NCBI GenBank assembly: GCA_910575155.1
Contig: CAJTDX010000001.1
Location: 217,371-281,370 of the forward strand
Direction: 5' to 3'
DNA: 64,000 nt
DNA from: Lachnospiraceae bacterium
Lineage (GTDB): Bacteria; Bacillota; Clostridia; Lachnospirales; Lachnospiraceae
Part shown: one piece after another, positions 33,288 through 43,189 of the stretch
Position numbering within the stretch: the stretch's first letter is position 1
Layout: the number at the start of each line of letters is the position of its first letter
Notes under the pieces: model-generated
The model's input: only the letters and a program-made list of their open reading frames with translations
Told to the model about the DNA's origin: nothing
The model's database searches: none
Made by a program: the position numbers and the translations under genes

Positions 33288-34988
33288 ATGGCGAATGGAA
33301 TGGGAAGTCTGTATATCGGGGCCTCCGGTCTGCAGAACAGTCAGAACGCATTGAATACCACGGCAAATAACCTTGCCAATGTTGAAACCAAAGGGTATGT
33401 AAGACAGCAGGTGCTGTTTGCAGACCGCGACTATGTAACTTTTGACAGAAAAGCGTCGATCAGCAATCAGCAGGCGGGTCTGGGACTTCAGATTGCAGAC
33501 GTGGTGCATACCAGGAATCATTTTCTGGATCAGTATTACCGCACGGAGAATGGCAGACAGGGATTCTATCAGGCAAGCAGCGAGGCCACATCGGAAGTGC
33601 AGACCATGTTCCAGGAATTGGAGGGAGAACAGTTTCAGGAGGTTTTGGAAGAGTTCTGGGTATCTTTTGAAGAATTATCCAAGACGCCGGATGAAGAGGT
33701 GGCGCAAAATCTTGTAATCCAGAAGGCAACTCTGTTCCTGGAGCGTTCTCAGAGTATTTATGATAATCTCAAATCTTATCAGCAGAAATTAAATATTAAA
33801 ATTAATGAAACCATAGACCGTATCAATAAGCTGGGACACACCATTCAGGATCTGAACCAGCAGATACTTAAAATTGAATCCGGCGGCGTGGAGACTGCCA
33901 TGACGCTGCGGGATGAACGGGACAATGCCCTGGATGAACTGTCTTCTCTGGCGAAAGTGGAGTTTAAAGAGGGAATAGACGGAACCGTAAGGGTGAAGCT
34001 TGAAAATGTAGATTTTATAGATGAGATTCATGTATTTGAAGTGATGGGAGTTACCGATCCGGTGACTGGTTTTGTAAATCCAATCTGGCCGCAGCTTTCG
34101 GATCTGGGCCGGGAGCAGTATACAGAGATGTTTGACTTCAGTGAGGACATTTCTACTTTACTGGATACCGATATCGGCCAGTTAAAGGGATGGATTCTTG
34201 CAAGAGGCGATAAGGTGGCAAATTACCGGGATATCACAGGTCTGACCAAGGAACAGTATGAGGACGGCATCGGTATGACGGTGGTGATGAACGCTGAGGC
34301 AGAGCTGGATCAGATGGTGCATGAGCTTGTGACTGCCATCAATGATATTTTAAGCCCCACCAAGACCGTGAGTTTCCGGGCGGCAGACGGAACCGTATAT
34401 AATAATGTGAAGGTCTGGGATGAAGAGAACGGAGCTATAGGAAAAGACGGCCAGAAACCCGGAAGAGAGCTGTTCGTCCGCAATGGCTGCGACCGCTATA
34501 CAGAGGTGCTGGCATCTGACGGAGTCACCAAATATTATGTATATAATGAGGAAGACCCGGTAGATACCTCTAAAATGTATACGATCAAATCACTGACCAT
34601 TAATGAGGATCTTCTGCACGAGGAGAGCGGGCTGCCCCATTTGATGAAAAATGGAGAGCCGGCGGAGAAGATGGTGCAGGCGTTGGTGGATGTATGGAAT
34701 CAGAAAAAACAGACCATCAATCCCAGCAACACGGATCCATGTACTTTCAAGGAATACTACCGCAGAATGGTGGAAGATGTTGCGGTCACAGGTTCCGTAT
34801 ACGAAGGGATGGCAGAGAGCCTTTCCAGCGAGGTTGCAAGCATAGATAACAACAGGCAGCAGGTATTCGGAGTTTCTGCCGATGAAGAGCTGCAGAATAT
34901 GATTAAATATCAGAATGCATACAATGCGGCCAGCCGGTTTATCAATGTAATCTCAGAGATGCTGGAACATCTCGTTACCCGGCTGTAA
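33288..34988 (+). CDS. flgK: Flagellar hook-associated protein 1, FlgK (first copy)
   Basis: A 566-aa hook-filament junction protein. The N-terminal flagellar rod-type motif (LNTTANNLANVETKGYVRQQ) and the C-terminal matching helix (SADEELQNMIKYQNAYNAAS) are both present, with a variable central domain. AAAGGAG precedes the ATG. A second, diverged flgK follows 41 bp downstream, and the two share the ends but little of the middle. Confidence 0.93.
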   Translation: MANGMGSLYIGASGLQNSQNALNTTANNLANVETKGYVRQQVLFADRDYVTFDRKASISNQQAGLGLQIADVVHTRNHFLDQYYRTENGRQGFYQASSEATSEVQTMFQELEGEQFQEVLEEFWVSFEELSKTPDEEVAQNLVIQKATLFLERSQSIYDNLKSYQQKLNIKINETIDRINKLGHTIQDLNQQILKIESGGVETAMTLRDERDNALDELSSLAKVEFKEGIDGTVRVKLENVDFIDEIHVFEVMGVTDPVTGFVNPIWPQLSDLGREQYTEMFDFSEDISTLLDTDIGQLKGWILARGDKVANYRDITGLTKEQYEDGIGMTVVMNAEAELDQMVHELVTAINDILSPTKTVSFRAADGTVYNNVKVWDEENGAIGKDGQKPGRELFVRNGCDRYTEVLASDGVTKYYVYNEEDPVDTSKMYTIKSLTINEDLLHEESGLPHLMKNGEPAEKMVQALVDVWNQKKQTINPSNTDPCTFKEYYRRMVEDVAVTGSVYEGMAESLSSEVASIDNNRQQVFGVSADEELQNMIKYQNAYNAASRFINVISEMLEHLVTRL

Positions 34989-35029
34989 CCGACGTAAGGC
35001 AGACAGAAACGTATAGAACGGAGGAAAAT

Positions 35030-36859
35030 ATGCCATCAACATTTTTTGGTTTAACGATTGCAGGATCGGCGCTGAATTCCTTTCAGGCGGCTGTAAATAC
35101 AACTGCAAATAATATTGCAAATGTCAACACTATGGGATATACCCGGCAGGAGGCGGTCCGCATCGCATCAGAGGCGCTGAGAACGAATCAGCGTTACGGT
35201 ATGGCGGGAAGCGGCGTTACTACCACGGAAATCACCCAGAAGAGAGAATTTTATTATGATGTGAAATATTGGGAAAATAACGCCAGAGTGGGAATGCAGG
35301 ACTGCAAATTGTACTATATGCAGCAAATGGAAGAATATCTGCTGGATGATGATAATGCCAAAGGATTTGCAACGATTCTGGACAATATGTTCAATGCGCT
35401 GAAGACATTGCACGGTACGCCGGAGGATTTGGACGCCAGAAATCAGTTTGTCAGCGAGACACAGAAATTTGCAGATTTTTTCCGCAGCATGAACGTGGGC
35501 CTGGTGCGGCTTCAGGAGGACGCAAACCAGGAGATTGCCACTCAGGTGGAAAGCGTGAATGCCATTGCGCAGAAGATTGCTTTGCTGAATAAACAGATCA
35601 ATATCATTGAACTGCAGGGGACCAATGCCAATGAGCTCAGAGACCAGAGAGCGCTGCTGATCGATGAATTATCGGATCTGGCAGAGGTTGAGGTGAAGGA
35701 AACGCCGGTGATTGATCCGGCGCACCCCGATGTTATTACCGGAGCTACCAATTATAAGGTAAAAATCAACGGACAGACGCTGGTGGATAATTTTGAGTAT
35801 AATACTTTGAAATATGTGGCGAGAGAGAAGAAAGTCAATCAGACGGATGCAGAAGGATTGTATGATATCTGCTGGAGCGACACAAATGTTCCCTTTAATG
35901 TCAGCAGTAAAAACTGTCAGGGAAGAATTGCCGCGTTGTTCCAGATGCGCGACGGAAATAATAATCAGGGCTTTAACGGTACGGTGGAATCGATTACCCC
36001 GGGCAACGGCGGCGACATTGTCACGATCAAAAACCCCAGTATTACAGATATTAACATGATAAATATGGCGGATGACGGAATTATTATGATTAATAACAAA
36101 GAATACCGTTATTCCGGATTCAGCTACGACGCTGAGACGCAGACGTATCAGTTCCAGTTAAAGATTCCGCTCAGCACAGATGCGAGAGAGAATCTGGTTG
36201 GCCGCAATGCGGCAATCGGCGAGAGCATAGACGTTATGGGTATTCCATATTATCAGTCTCAGGCCAATATGTTTTTGCGCGAGTTTGCAAAGCAGCTCAA
36301 CAACATACAGCAGTCAGGCGTAGATTTGAATGGAAATGCAGGAGGTTCCCTTCTGGTGGCGGAAAATGCTTCCAGCGGCAGTGAATATGGTTTCGCTGAT
36401 TATGATCCGGATGGAAATATGAGCACTTCTTCCGACTGTTATTATAAGCTGACGGCTGCGAATGTGAAAGTGTCGGCAGAAGTATATAAGAATCCGGACC
36501 GTCTGGTGACGATGAACGGCAAGGATGTTGCAGACGGAGAGGCAGTGCAGAATATTGTGGAACAGATGCAGAAACTGAAATCTGACATTAAAATGTTCCG
36601 CGGAGGCGGCGCCGACCAGTTCTTAAAGTGCCTGATTAATGATAATTCAGTGGATACTCAGAAAGCAGAGACATTTTTGAAAAATTACAGCAATATATCT
36701 GAAAGTATTCTGCAGAAAAGAATGTCTATTTCCGCAGTGGATGAAGATGAGGAAGCGCTTGATATGCTGAGATTTCAGCATGCATATAACCTGGCTTCCC
36801 GTATGGTGCAGACGATGTCAGAAATGTATAACCGTCTGATTTTGGAAACCGGTGTATAA
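35030..36859 (+). CDS. flgK: Second FlgK-like hook-associated protein
   Basis: A 609-aa paralogue of the preceding FlgK. The N-terminus carries VNTTANNIANVNTMGYTRQE and the C-terminus DMLRFQHAYNLASRMVQTMS, both typical of FlgK. The N-terminal segment begins MPSTFFGLTIAGSALNSFQA and the central domain is different, so the pair may form a mixed junction or serve separate roles. GGAGG precedes the ATG. Confidence 0.9.
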   Translation: MPSTFFGLTIAGSALNSFQAAVNTTANNIANVNTMGYTRQEAVRIASEALRTNQRYGMAGSGVTTTEITQKREFYYDVKYWENNARVGMQDCKLYYMQQMEEYLLDDDNAKGFATILDNMFNALKTLHGTPEDLDARNQFVSETQKFADFFRSMNVGLVRLQEDANQEIATQVESVNAIAQKIALLNKQINIIELQGTNANELRDQRALLIDELSDLAEVEVKETPVIDPAHPDVITGATNYKVKINGQTLVDNFEYNTLKYVAREKKVNQTDAEGLYDICWSDTNVPFNVSSKNCQGRIAALFQMRDGNNNQGFNGTVESITPGNGGDIVTIKNPSITDINMINMADDGIIMINNKEYRYSGFSYDAETQTYQFQLKIPLSTDARENLVGRNAAIGESIDVMGIPYYQSQANMFLREFAKQLNNIQQSGVDLNGNAGGSLLVAENASSGSEYGFADYDPDGNMSTSSDCYYKLTAANVKVSAEVYKNPDRLVTMNGKDVADGEAVQNIVEQMQKLKSDIKMFRGGGADQFLKCLINDNSVDTQKAETFLKNYSNISESILQKRMSISAVDEDEEALDMLRFQHAYNLASRMVQTMSEMYNRLILETGV

Positions 36860-36871
36860 GGAGGTTCATAA

Positions 36872-38395
36872 ATGAGAGTTACCAACAGCATGATTAGCAG
36901 AAACAGCATGACAAATATAAATAACAATAAGATCAATGTTGATATTTTGAATACCCAGATGACTACCCAGAAGAAAATTTCCCGGCCTTCCGAGGATCCG
37001 GTAATCGCGATCCGGGCGCTGCGTTTAAGAAGCAACCTCAGCGAGCTGAACCAGTATTATGAGCGCAATATTCCGGACGCAAAGTCCTGGATGGAAGTGA
37101 CCGAAGGCGCGTTGGAGAACCAGCAGAAAATTCTGGACGATATTTATAAGGAATGTGTGACAGGTTCCACAGACACATATACGCCGGAGAACAGGGCTTC
37201 TATTTTGAAGAATCTGGAGTCTCTGCGGCAGCAGGTATATAATGAAGGAAATGCAGATTGTGCCGGAAGGCATGTCTTTACAGGTTATAAAACGAATAAG
37301 CAGCTTACGTTTGCAGAAGATGAGAGTAAAACAAAGTATGAGATTACAGAGAAGATTTCCTTTGAGGATATCGAGGAAAAGCGGTATTACAGCAACACAG
37401 TAGTGGTACCCAATAATCCTGCAGAAGTAATTACAGGTGTGGATATCAACGATATGCCGCAGGAGCATATCGCGAAGCGTATCCGTTTATCCTATGAGCA
37501 GACAGAAGATTTGTCGGTGTCTGATTTAAAATATTTTGACCAGGCTACGCAGAGCTGGGAAAACCTGGAAAATATGCAGATTGGCGGAGACTTTGTCAAC
37601 GTTATTACAGATCTGTCGTATGATGACTGGGCAAATGATAATTTTGAGGTCCGTCCTTATCAGGCGATTTATTTTAAGGAGACAGGAGAACTGATTCTGG
37701 GCGAGGATGTTGCAAATCAGCTTTCCAGCCAGAAATCCGAGCTGAGCGTTACTTATCAGAAAGAAGGGTTCAGCGCAGGAGAACTCCGTCCGGAGCATTA
37801 TTTTGACTGTAAGGATATCACAGATCCGGATAATGAGATTGAATATACCAAGGAGAATCAGGAAATTAAATTTAATATTTCTTTTAAGCAGAGCATTACC
37901 GTGAATACACAGGCAAGCGATGTAATGGATTCTTCTATCGGCCGGGACGTTGATGAGCTTGCAACTGCAGTTAAGGCGTCGATTGCGGCGCATGATAAAG
38001 TGGAAAAACTCAAGCAGATGCAGAAGGAAGCGCAGTATTCAGATCCGGCGTCCCAGGAGGCGTTGTCCCAGTGGCTGGAGGCGGCTGAAAAAGAAGCGGT
38101 ATACGCCGATGATAATATGCAGAAGATTTTTTCCAGAGGAGTAGGTAAGTTCCAGCAGTATAAAGATACCGTTACACTGGCAAGGACAGATTTGGGCAGC
38201 AGAGAGCAGCGGGTATTATTGACAGAGGAGAGAATGGCCAATCAGCAGTCAACTTTTGAACAGCTCAAATCCAGAAATGAAGATATGGAGCTGTCGGATA
38301 TTATTATCCAGTATACAGCCGCGTACAACGCATATCAGGCGTCTCTGCAGGCATCGTCAAAAGCAAATGGACAGACATTATTAAATTATCTGTAG
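36872..38395 (+). CDS. flgL: Flagellar hook-associated protein 3, FlgL
   Basis: A 507-aa protein, longer than the common 300 or so. The flagellin-like N-terminus (MRVTNSMISRNSMTNINNNK, then KKISRPSEDPVIAIRALRLR) and C-terminus (DIIIQYTAAYNAYQASLQAS) bracket an expanded central region. It forms the second junction ring under the filament. AGGAGG lies seven bases upstream. Confidence 0.92.
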   Translation: MRVTNSMISRNSMTNINNNKINVDILNTQMTTQKKISRPSEDPVIAIRALRLRSNLSELNQYYERNIPDAKSWMEVTEGALENQQKILDDIYKECVTGSTDTYTPENRASILKNLESLRQQVYNEGNADCAGRHVFTGYKTNKQLTFAEDESKTKYEITEKISFEDIEEKRYYSNTVVVPNNPAEVITGVDINDMPQEHIAKRIRLSYEQTEDLSVSDLKYFDQATQSWENLENMQIGGDFVNVITDLSYDDWANDNFEVRPYQAIYFKETGELILGEDVANQLSSQKSELSVTYQKEGFSAGELRPEHYFDCKDITDPDNEIEYTKENQEIKFNISFKQSITVNTQASDVMDSSIGRDVDELATAVKASIAAHDKVEKLKQMQKEAQYSDPASQEALSQWLEAAEKEAVYADDNMQKIFSRGVGKFQQYKDTVTLARTDLGSREQRVLLTEERMANQQSTFEQLKSRNEDMELSDIIIQYTAAYNAYQASLQASSKANGQTLLNYL

Positions 38396-38451
38396 ATGCA
38401 GATATCACATAAAATTGTTAAATTTTCCCGGATAGGGAACGGAGGATGACA

Positions 38452-38916
38452 ATGCAGTTGAATACAAGATTGTTTGGAGAGATAGAAGTAGAGGAAGAGA
38501 AGATTATTTTCTTTGAGAAGGGGATTATCGGATTTCCCCATTGCCAGAGATTTACATTGATTTATGACGAGGGGGAGGACGGCAGACGCAAGAATATTTC
38601 CTGGCTGCAGTCTATTGAGGAGCCGGGGTTTGCGCTTCCGGTGATTGACCCTCTGCTGATCAAAGAGGATTATGCGCCTCAGGCAGACCATGAGCTTTTA
38701 AAGAATCTGGGGAATCTGACAGAAGAAAATACTTATGTTCTGGTAATTGTAACAGTCCCGGAAGATGTGAAAAAGCTCAGTGTGAATCTGAAAGCTCCTG
38801 TCGTAATTAATGTGGATGAAAAAAAGGCAAATCAGATTATTATTGAAGACAGCTTCCCGGTAAAATATCCTATATACGAGATTTTGCAGGCAAAGAAAGA
38901 AAAGGCGGGTGAATAG
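38452..38916 (+). CDS. fliW: Flagellar assembly factor FliW
   Basis: A 154-aa protein that binds flagellin and, when free of it, binds CsrA and blocks it. Typical motifs are [17 protein letters not shown] near the N-terminus and [20 protein letters not shown] near the C-terminus. The start at 38452 has GGAGG six bases upstream; the ATG two codons earlier overlaps that site and is unlikely. It is followed by csrA after a single base, the arrangement of the B. subtilis FliW-CsrA switch. Confidence 0.93.
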   Translation: MQLNTRLFGEIEVEEEKIIFFEKGIIGFPHCQRFTLIYDEGEDGRRKNISWLQSIEEPGFALPVIDPLLIKEDYAPQADHELLKNLGNLTEENTYVLVIVTVPEDVKKLSVNLKAPVVINVDEKKANQIIIEDSFPVKYPIYEILQAKKEKAGE

Positions 38917-38917
38917 G

Positions 38918-39133
38918 ATGCTGGCTTTGACCAGAAAAAAAGGCGAATCCATTATTGTGAATAATGATATAGAAATCAGTATCCTGGAACTGCGGGGAGA
39001 TCAGGTAAAGATTGGAATCAGCGCACCCAAAGAAGTGCCTGTATACCGTAAAGAGGTCTATATTCAGATTCAGAAAGAAAATGAAGCGGCAGTGAACCTG
39101 GAAAATGTGAACGCCCTGAAAAATATTCTTTAA
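38918..39133 (+). CDS. csrA: Carbon storage regulator CsrA
   Basis: A 71-aa RNA-binding dimer. The classic start [20 protein letters not shown] and the core [20 protein letters not shown] are both clear. It starts one base after the fliW stop with no strong ribosome site, so translation is probably coupled. It blocks flagellin mRNA by binding GGA-containing hairpins, and a matching hairpin lies in the flagellin leader at 43149-43166. Confidence 0.96.
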   Translation: MLALTRKKGESIIVNNDIEISILELRGDQVKIGISAPKEVPVYRKEVYIQIQKENEAAVNLENVNALKNIL

Positions 39134-39137
39134 AACA

Positions 39138-39164
39138 TAAATTTTTGAAAAAAAATTCCGATAC
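39138..39164 (+). promoter_or_regulatory. Sigma-28 promoter of the flaG-fliD-fliS unit
   Basis: TAAA (39138-39141), a 15-bp spacer and TCCGATAC (39157-39164), fitting TAAA-N15-GCCGATAA at most positions. Confidence 0.7.
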
Positions 39165-39208
39165 TTATTATAAGTACCGGACGGTAATATCACATGGAGG
39201 TGATTACA

Positions 39209-39721
39209 ATGGCAATTGAAGCGTTAAAATCTGCTGGGATTAAGGCATATCAGGGAAGTAGCCGGAAACCAACAGTAAGTGTGACAGAGCCGCCGGCGAA
39301 GCCGGAGGTTTCGTCTGCAGCAGTGAAGGAAAAAGCAGCGGAAAAGGTTGTCGATCTGGCGGATGCAAAGCCGAAGAAGAGAAATACAGAAGTTGTATCA
39401 GGCAAAGACGGCAAGGCTCAGAAAAAAAATGAGGAGCCTGTGGCAGCAGCCAGCGTCGGGTCTGTATCGCAGGAGAGCAAAGAGCCTCTGGAAGGAGCGG
39501 CTTCTGCGGAAGGACTGAAACGCGCAGTGGAAGAGATCAATAAGAAAGTGGTTAATTCCGAAGCTGTTTTTGGCGTACATGATTCTACGAATCGGGTAAC
39601 GATTAAGATTGTGGATAAGCAGACGAAGGAAATATTGAAGGAATATCCGCCGGAAAAGACTCTTGATATGATTGCAAAGGTTTGGGAACTGGCAGGATTG
39701 TTGGTAGATGAAAAGGGTTAG
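39209..39721 (+). CDS. flaG: FlaG family protein
   Basis: A 170-aa protein. The conserved C-terminal FlaG domain (LKRAVEEINKKVVNSEAVFG, then IVDKQTKEILKEYPPEKTLD) follows a long Ala/Lys/Pro-rich N-terminal tail (about 15-95). FlaG affects filament length in other bacteria. GGAGGTG lies eight bases before the ATG at 39209; the ATG 15 bases earlier overlaps that site. It is 11 bp before fliD. Confidence 0.9.
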   Translation: MAIEALKSAGIKAYQGSSRKPTVSVTEPPAKPEVSSAAVKEKAAEKVVDLADAKPKKRNTEVVSGKDGKAQKKNEEPVAAASVGSVSQESKEPLEGAASAEGLKRAVEEINKKVVNSEAVFGVHDSTNRVTIKIVDKQTKEILKEYPPEKTLDMIAKVWELAGLLVDEKG

Positions 39722-39732
39722 GAGGAATAATT

Positions 39733-42009
39733 ATGGCAATTAGAGTATCAGGTTTGGTGTCCGGATTGGATACAGATTCGATTGTGCAGGAACTGGTTTC
39801 TGCTTACAGCACTAAGAAAGATAAGTATGTGAAGGCGCAGACCAAACTGGACTGGAAGATGGACGCCTGGAAGGAACTGAACAAAAAGGTTAATAAGCTT
39901 TATAAGAGACTGGGTAACATGAAGCTCAGTTCATACTACAATAAGAAGACCACTACGATTTCAGACAGTACGAAGGCGACTGTTACAGCAAGCAACAGTG
40001 CGTTAAATGGAACGCAGAAACTGACGATTAATCAAGTTGCATCCACAGGCTACATCACGGGCGGCGTCCTCAAGGACGGAACGACGGCGGACTCAACCCT
40101 GGGACAGCTGGGTATGGCAGATGGTAAGGGAACGATTGCAGTTGCCACCAAAAAAGGGACTACCAATATTGAGGTCAGCTCAGATATGACGCTGAAGAAG
40201 TTTATTAACAAATTAAAAGACGCCGGAGTGTCCGCCAGCTATGATGCATCGAATAACCGTATCTTTGTTTCTGCAAAAGAGAGCGGCGCCGATAACGATT
40301 TTGCATTGACGGCTACAGATGCGAACGGGCTCTCTGCATTGAAGGGTATGGGACTGTATGTGCGTTCTGACGCCAATGATAAGGCGTATGCAGCATGGGA
40401 GGCATATACGAAGGATGCTTCCGGAAATCCTCTTTCCGATGCTGATATCCGCACAAACCTTACCACTATTTTAGATAATATTGCAACCATTCAGGGTGAT
40501 GATTCTACGGTTGGCAGTATCGCATACTTACAGAATGTGTCGGCAAGTGAGAAAACCAAGCTTACGAATTACCAGGCGGACCGTAATTATGCGATGGCCT
40601 ATACGTCTATGAAGAATGCCCTCAAAGATGACGGCGGAACCGGAACGTCCAAACTGACGCAGGCTGAACAGGATGAGCTGGAGGCTATGCTTTGGAAAAC
40701 AGATTCACAGCTTAAGGATGATGGCAAAGACGAGAGGTTCGAAGAATTAAAGACTAAGTTGGGAATCAGCAACGATGATATGGCGAAGTTAAGGTCCAAT
40801 GCAAGGACTGTGGTTAATTATGAGGATGCTGCGAATCCGGCGTATAACCAGGATGTTATAAAATATGTAAAGGATAATTATGGAACTGCTGGCATGGAAA
40901 CATGGCTGGAGAACAACGCTAATAAGATTGAAACTACCTCTGAGAATATTAAGGCTAATAATGATTTGATTGCAAGCAAACAGGCATATGTCAAAGAACA
41001 TGCTCTGCTGACGGGAGCGGCGCCTGCCGGCGACGGAATCACCACAGCGGACCGTGTAAACGCTCTGATGGAAAAAATTGATTTTGTAAAGCAGGCGAAA
41101 GACGATTATGTGGATCCTTCCACATTGACAGAGGAAGAGCGGAAAAAACAGGCCACCAGAATAAATGGCTCAAATGCAGAGATTACTTTGAATGGAGCCA
41201 CTTATGTATCGGCAAGCAACGATATTACAGTCAATGGAATTACCATTACGGCTTTACAGAAGACGGATCCCGGCGAGGAGCTTACCATTACTACCCAGGC
41301 CAATGTTCAGGGTATATATGACAGTATCAAAGACTTCTTGACAGAATATAACGCATTGATGAAAGAGATGGATCAGTTGTACAATGCCGATTCTGCCAAG
41401 GGATATGAGCCTCTGACGGATGAAGAGAAAGAGGCGATGTCCGATAAAGAGATTGATAAGTGGGAGGAGAAGATCAAAGGCTCCATTCTGCGAAGGGATG
41501 ATACATTGTCTTCTGTCATGAGCCTGATGACCAGCTCGATGTCGAAAGGATTTACCCTGAGCGACGGCAAGAAATACAGTCTGGCAAGCTTTGGCATCAA
41601 AACCCAGGGTTATTTTGCAGCAGCTGATAATGAAGGAAAGCTCTATCATATTGACGGAGACAGCGAGGATGAAATTTCTGCTGGAAATAACGGGGGCAAT
41701 AACGCGCTGCTGAAGGCAATCCAGGATGATCCCGACAAGGTACAGGAATTCTTCCAGAAATTGAGCGACGACCTGTACACCAGACTTGATAAGAAGATGC
41801 AGAGTACCACAATGAACAGCAGGTTCAGCATCTATCATGACAAGAAGATGAAGAACGATTACGATGACTATACAAAGACGATCAAGAAATGGGAAGAGAA
41901 AGTTTCAGCCATGGAAGATAAATATTATAAACAGTTTGCAGCCATGGAGAAAGCCCTTTCTTCCCTGCAGAGCAGTACAAGTGCATTAAGCGGCTTATTA
42001 GGTTCCTGA
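39733..42009 (+). CDS. fliD: Flagellar filament cap FliD
   Basis: A 758-aa capping protein, longer than the usual 450-600. The N-terminal FliD signature VSGLVSGLDTDSIVQELVSA and the C-terminal helices (MEDKYYKQFAAMEKALSSLQ) are clear. The extra length lies in the central, filament-exposed region (about 230-480). AGGAGG precedes the ATG. A hairpin (CTGTCCGG pairing with CCGGACAG, 42023-42045) separates it from fliS. Confidence 0.94.
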   Translation: MAIRVSGLVSGLDTDSIVQELVSAYSTKKDKYVKAQTKLDWKMDAWKELNKKVNKLYKRLGNMKLSSYYNKKTTTISDSTKATVTASNSALNGTQKLTINQVASTGYITGGVLKDGTTADSTLGQLGMADGKGTIAVATKKGTTNIEVSSDMTLKKFINKLKDAGVSASYDASNNRIFVSAKESGADNDFALTATDANGLSALKGMGLYVRSDANDKAYAAWEAYTKDASGNPLSDADIRTNLTTILDNIATIQGDDSTVGSIAYLQNVSASEKTKLTNYQADRNYAMAYTSMKNALKDDGGTGTSKLTQAEQDELEAMLWKTDSQLKDDGKDERFEELKTKLGISNDDMAKLRSNARTVVNYEDAANPAYNQDVIKYVKDNYGTAGMETWLENNANKIETTSENIKANNDLIASKQAYVKEHALLTGAAPAGDGITTADRVNALMEKIDFVKQAKDDYVDPSTLTEEERKKQATRINGSNAEITLNGATYVSASNDITVNGITITALQKTDPGEELTITTQANVQGIYDSIKDFLTEYNALMKEMDQLYNADSAKGYEPLTDEEKEAMSDKEIDKWEEKIKGSILRRDDTLSSVMSLMTSSMSKGFTLSDGKKYSLASFGIKTQGYFAAADNEGKLYHIDGDSEDEISAGNNGGNNALLKAIQDDPDKVQEFFQKLSDDLYTRLDKKMQSTTMNSRFSIYHDKKMKNDYDDYTKTIKKWEEKVSAMEDKYYKQFAAMEKALSSLQSSTSALSGLLGS

Positions 42010-42076
42010 TAAGCGTGAATAACTGTCCGGGAATGGTCCGGACAGTTGTAGAATTATTTCAAGGAGGAAATAAAAC

Positions 42077-42448
42077 ATGATTGCAAACCAGGGTTATGCA
42101 GCCTATAACAAAAACAAGATTATGACGGCGTCTCCGGGAGAATTGACGTTGATGCTGTATGAAGGGGCAATTAAGTTCTGTAATCTTGCGATTGTTGCTG
42201 TAGAACAGGGGAATATTCAGAAAGCGCATGAAAACATTGTAAAGGTAGAAAACATTATTGAAGAATTCCGGGCGACCCTGAATCATAAATATCCGGTGTC
42301 TGAGGATTTTGAGAATGTCTATAAGTATATTTATGACAGGCTGGTAGAGGCGAATATCAAGAAGGATAAACAGATATTGGAAGAAGTGTTAAAGCATCTG
42401 CGCACCATGCGCGATACCTGGAAAGAGGTCATGAAGAAGGCGAGATAG
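42077..42448 (+). CDS. fliS: Flagellin chaperone FliS
   Basis: A 123-aa helical chaperone that keeps flagellin unfolded for export. Family motifs NKIMTASPGELTLMLYEGAI and EEFRATLNHKYPVSEDFENV are present. AGGAGG precedes the ATG. Confidence 0.96.
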   Translation: MIANQGYAAYNKNKIMTASPGELTLMLYEGAIKFCNLAIVAVEQGNIQKAHENIVKVENIIEEFRATLNHKYPVSEDFENVYKYIYDRLVEANIKKDKQILEEVLKHLRTMRDTWKEVMKKAR

Positions 42449-42465
42449 AAGCGGTAACAGGAGGA

Positions 42466-42499
42466 CTGCTGCAATACTGCATTGCAGCAGCCCTTTTTT
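42466..42499 (+). terminator. Terminator after fliS
   Basis: A perfect 10-bp stem, CTGCTGCAAT against ATTGCAGCAG, closes a 5-nt loop and is followed by CCC and six T. The FliT-like gene beyond it may be read through or have weaker expression. Confidence 0.85.
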
Positions 42500-42517
42500 A
42501 ATCATTAGGAGGATAAC

Positions 42518-42997
42518 ATGCAGGACAGAGAATATATTACCGTCTTGATTCAGAGTCTGGAGAAAAAGAAAGCTATTTTAGACATACTTCTGGATAAAAA
42601 TAAGGAACAGGGAGTTTTGCTTACCGATGAAGGTTCGGATCCGGACAGACTGGAAGAGAATATACAGGAAAAGAATGATCTGATAAACCAGCTCAACAAA
42701 CTGGACGATGGATTTCAGCAGATTTATGACAGGGTTAAGCCTGTGCTGCAGCAGCAGAAAGAATCTTATAAGGAAGAAATTCGTGTGATGAAACAGTTAA
42801 TTACGGAGATTACGGACAGAAGCGCCACCATCCAGGCACAGGAGCAGAGAAACCATAATTTTGCCGTAAAACGCTTTTCAGAAGTAAAGGGGAATATTCG
42901 CAAGGCGCGGGCCAGCAACCAGGTGGCGAGCCAGTATTATAAAAGTATGTCCAAGCTCAATGTGATAGATTCTCAGTTTATGGACAAAAAAAAATAA
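42518..42997 (+). CDS. FliT/FlgN-like flagellar chaperone
   Basis: A 159-aa helical, coiled-coil protein (LIQSLEKKKAILDILLDKNK, then LINQLNKLDDGFQQIYDRVK) with a basic C-terminus ending IDSQFMDKKK. Size, helix pattern and place between fliS and flagellin fit a FliD or flagellin chaperone. Sequence alone does not separate FliT from FlgN. AGGAGG precedes the ATG. Confidence 0.75.
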   Translation: MQDREYITVLIQSLEKKKAILDILLDKNKEQGVLLTDEGSDPDRLEENIQEKNDLINQLNKLDDGFQQIYDRVKPVLQQQKESYKEEIRVMKQLITEITDRSATIQAQEQRNHNFAVKRFSEVKGNIRKARASNQVASQYYKSMSKLNVIDSQFMDKKK

Positions 42998-43024
42998 AAA
43001 CAGGAAAAAATTATAAATTTGGTG

Positions 43025-43051
43025 TTAAGTATCACGGAAAGTTTCCGATAT
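43025..43051 (+). promoter_or_regulatory. Sigma-28 promoter of flagellin
   Basis: TTAA (43025-43028), a 15-bp spacer and TCCGATAT (43044-43051). The -10 is close to consensus and the -35 less so. It predicts a leader of about 130 nt. Confidence 0.7.
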
Positions 43052-43148
43052 ATGTTACAAGTAAATAAATTACATTACTTAAGATTTCAGTAATCGGACC
43101 GGATGGAGCGTACGGCCGGAAGGGAAGATTACAATCCCAATTATTAAA

Positions 43149-43182
43149 TGCAGCATGGAAGCTGCAGTACATTCAAGGAGGA
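43149..43182 (+). promoter_or_regulatory. Candidate CsrA-binding hairpin and ribosome site in the flagellin leader
   Basis: A 6-bp stem, TGCAGC (43149-43154) with GCTGCA (43161-43166), shows ATGGAA in its loop, so GGA is presented as CsrA prefers. A second GGA lies in the ribosome site AAGGAGGA (43175-43182). The two-site layout mirrors the hag leader of B. subtilis. Binding itself is inferred. Confidence 0.6.
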
Positions 43183-43189
43183 ATATATT

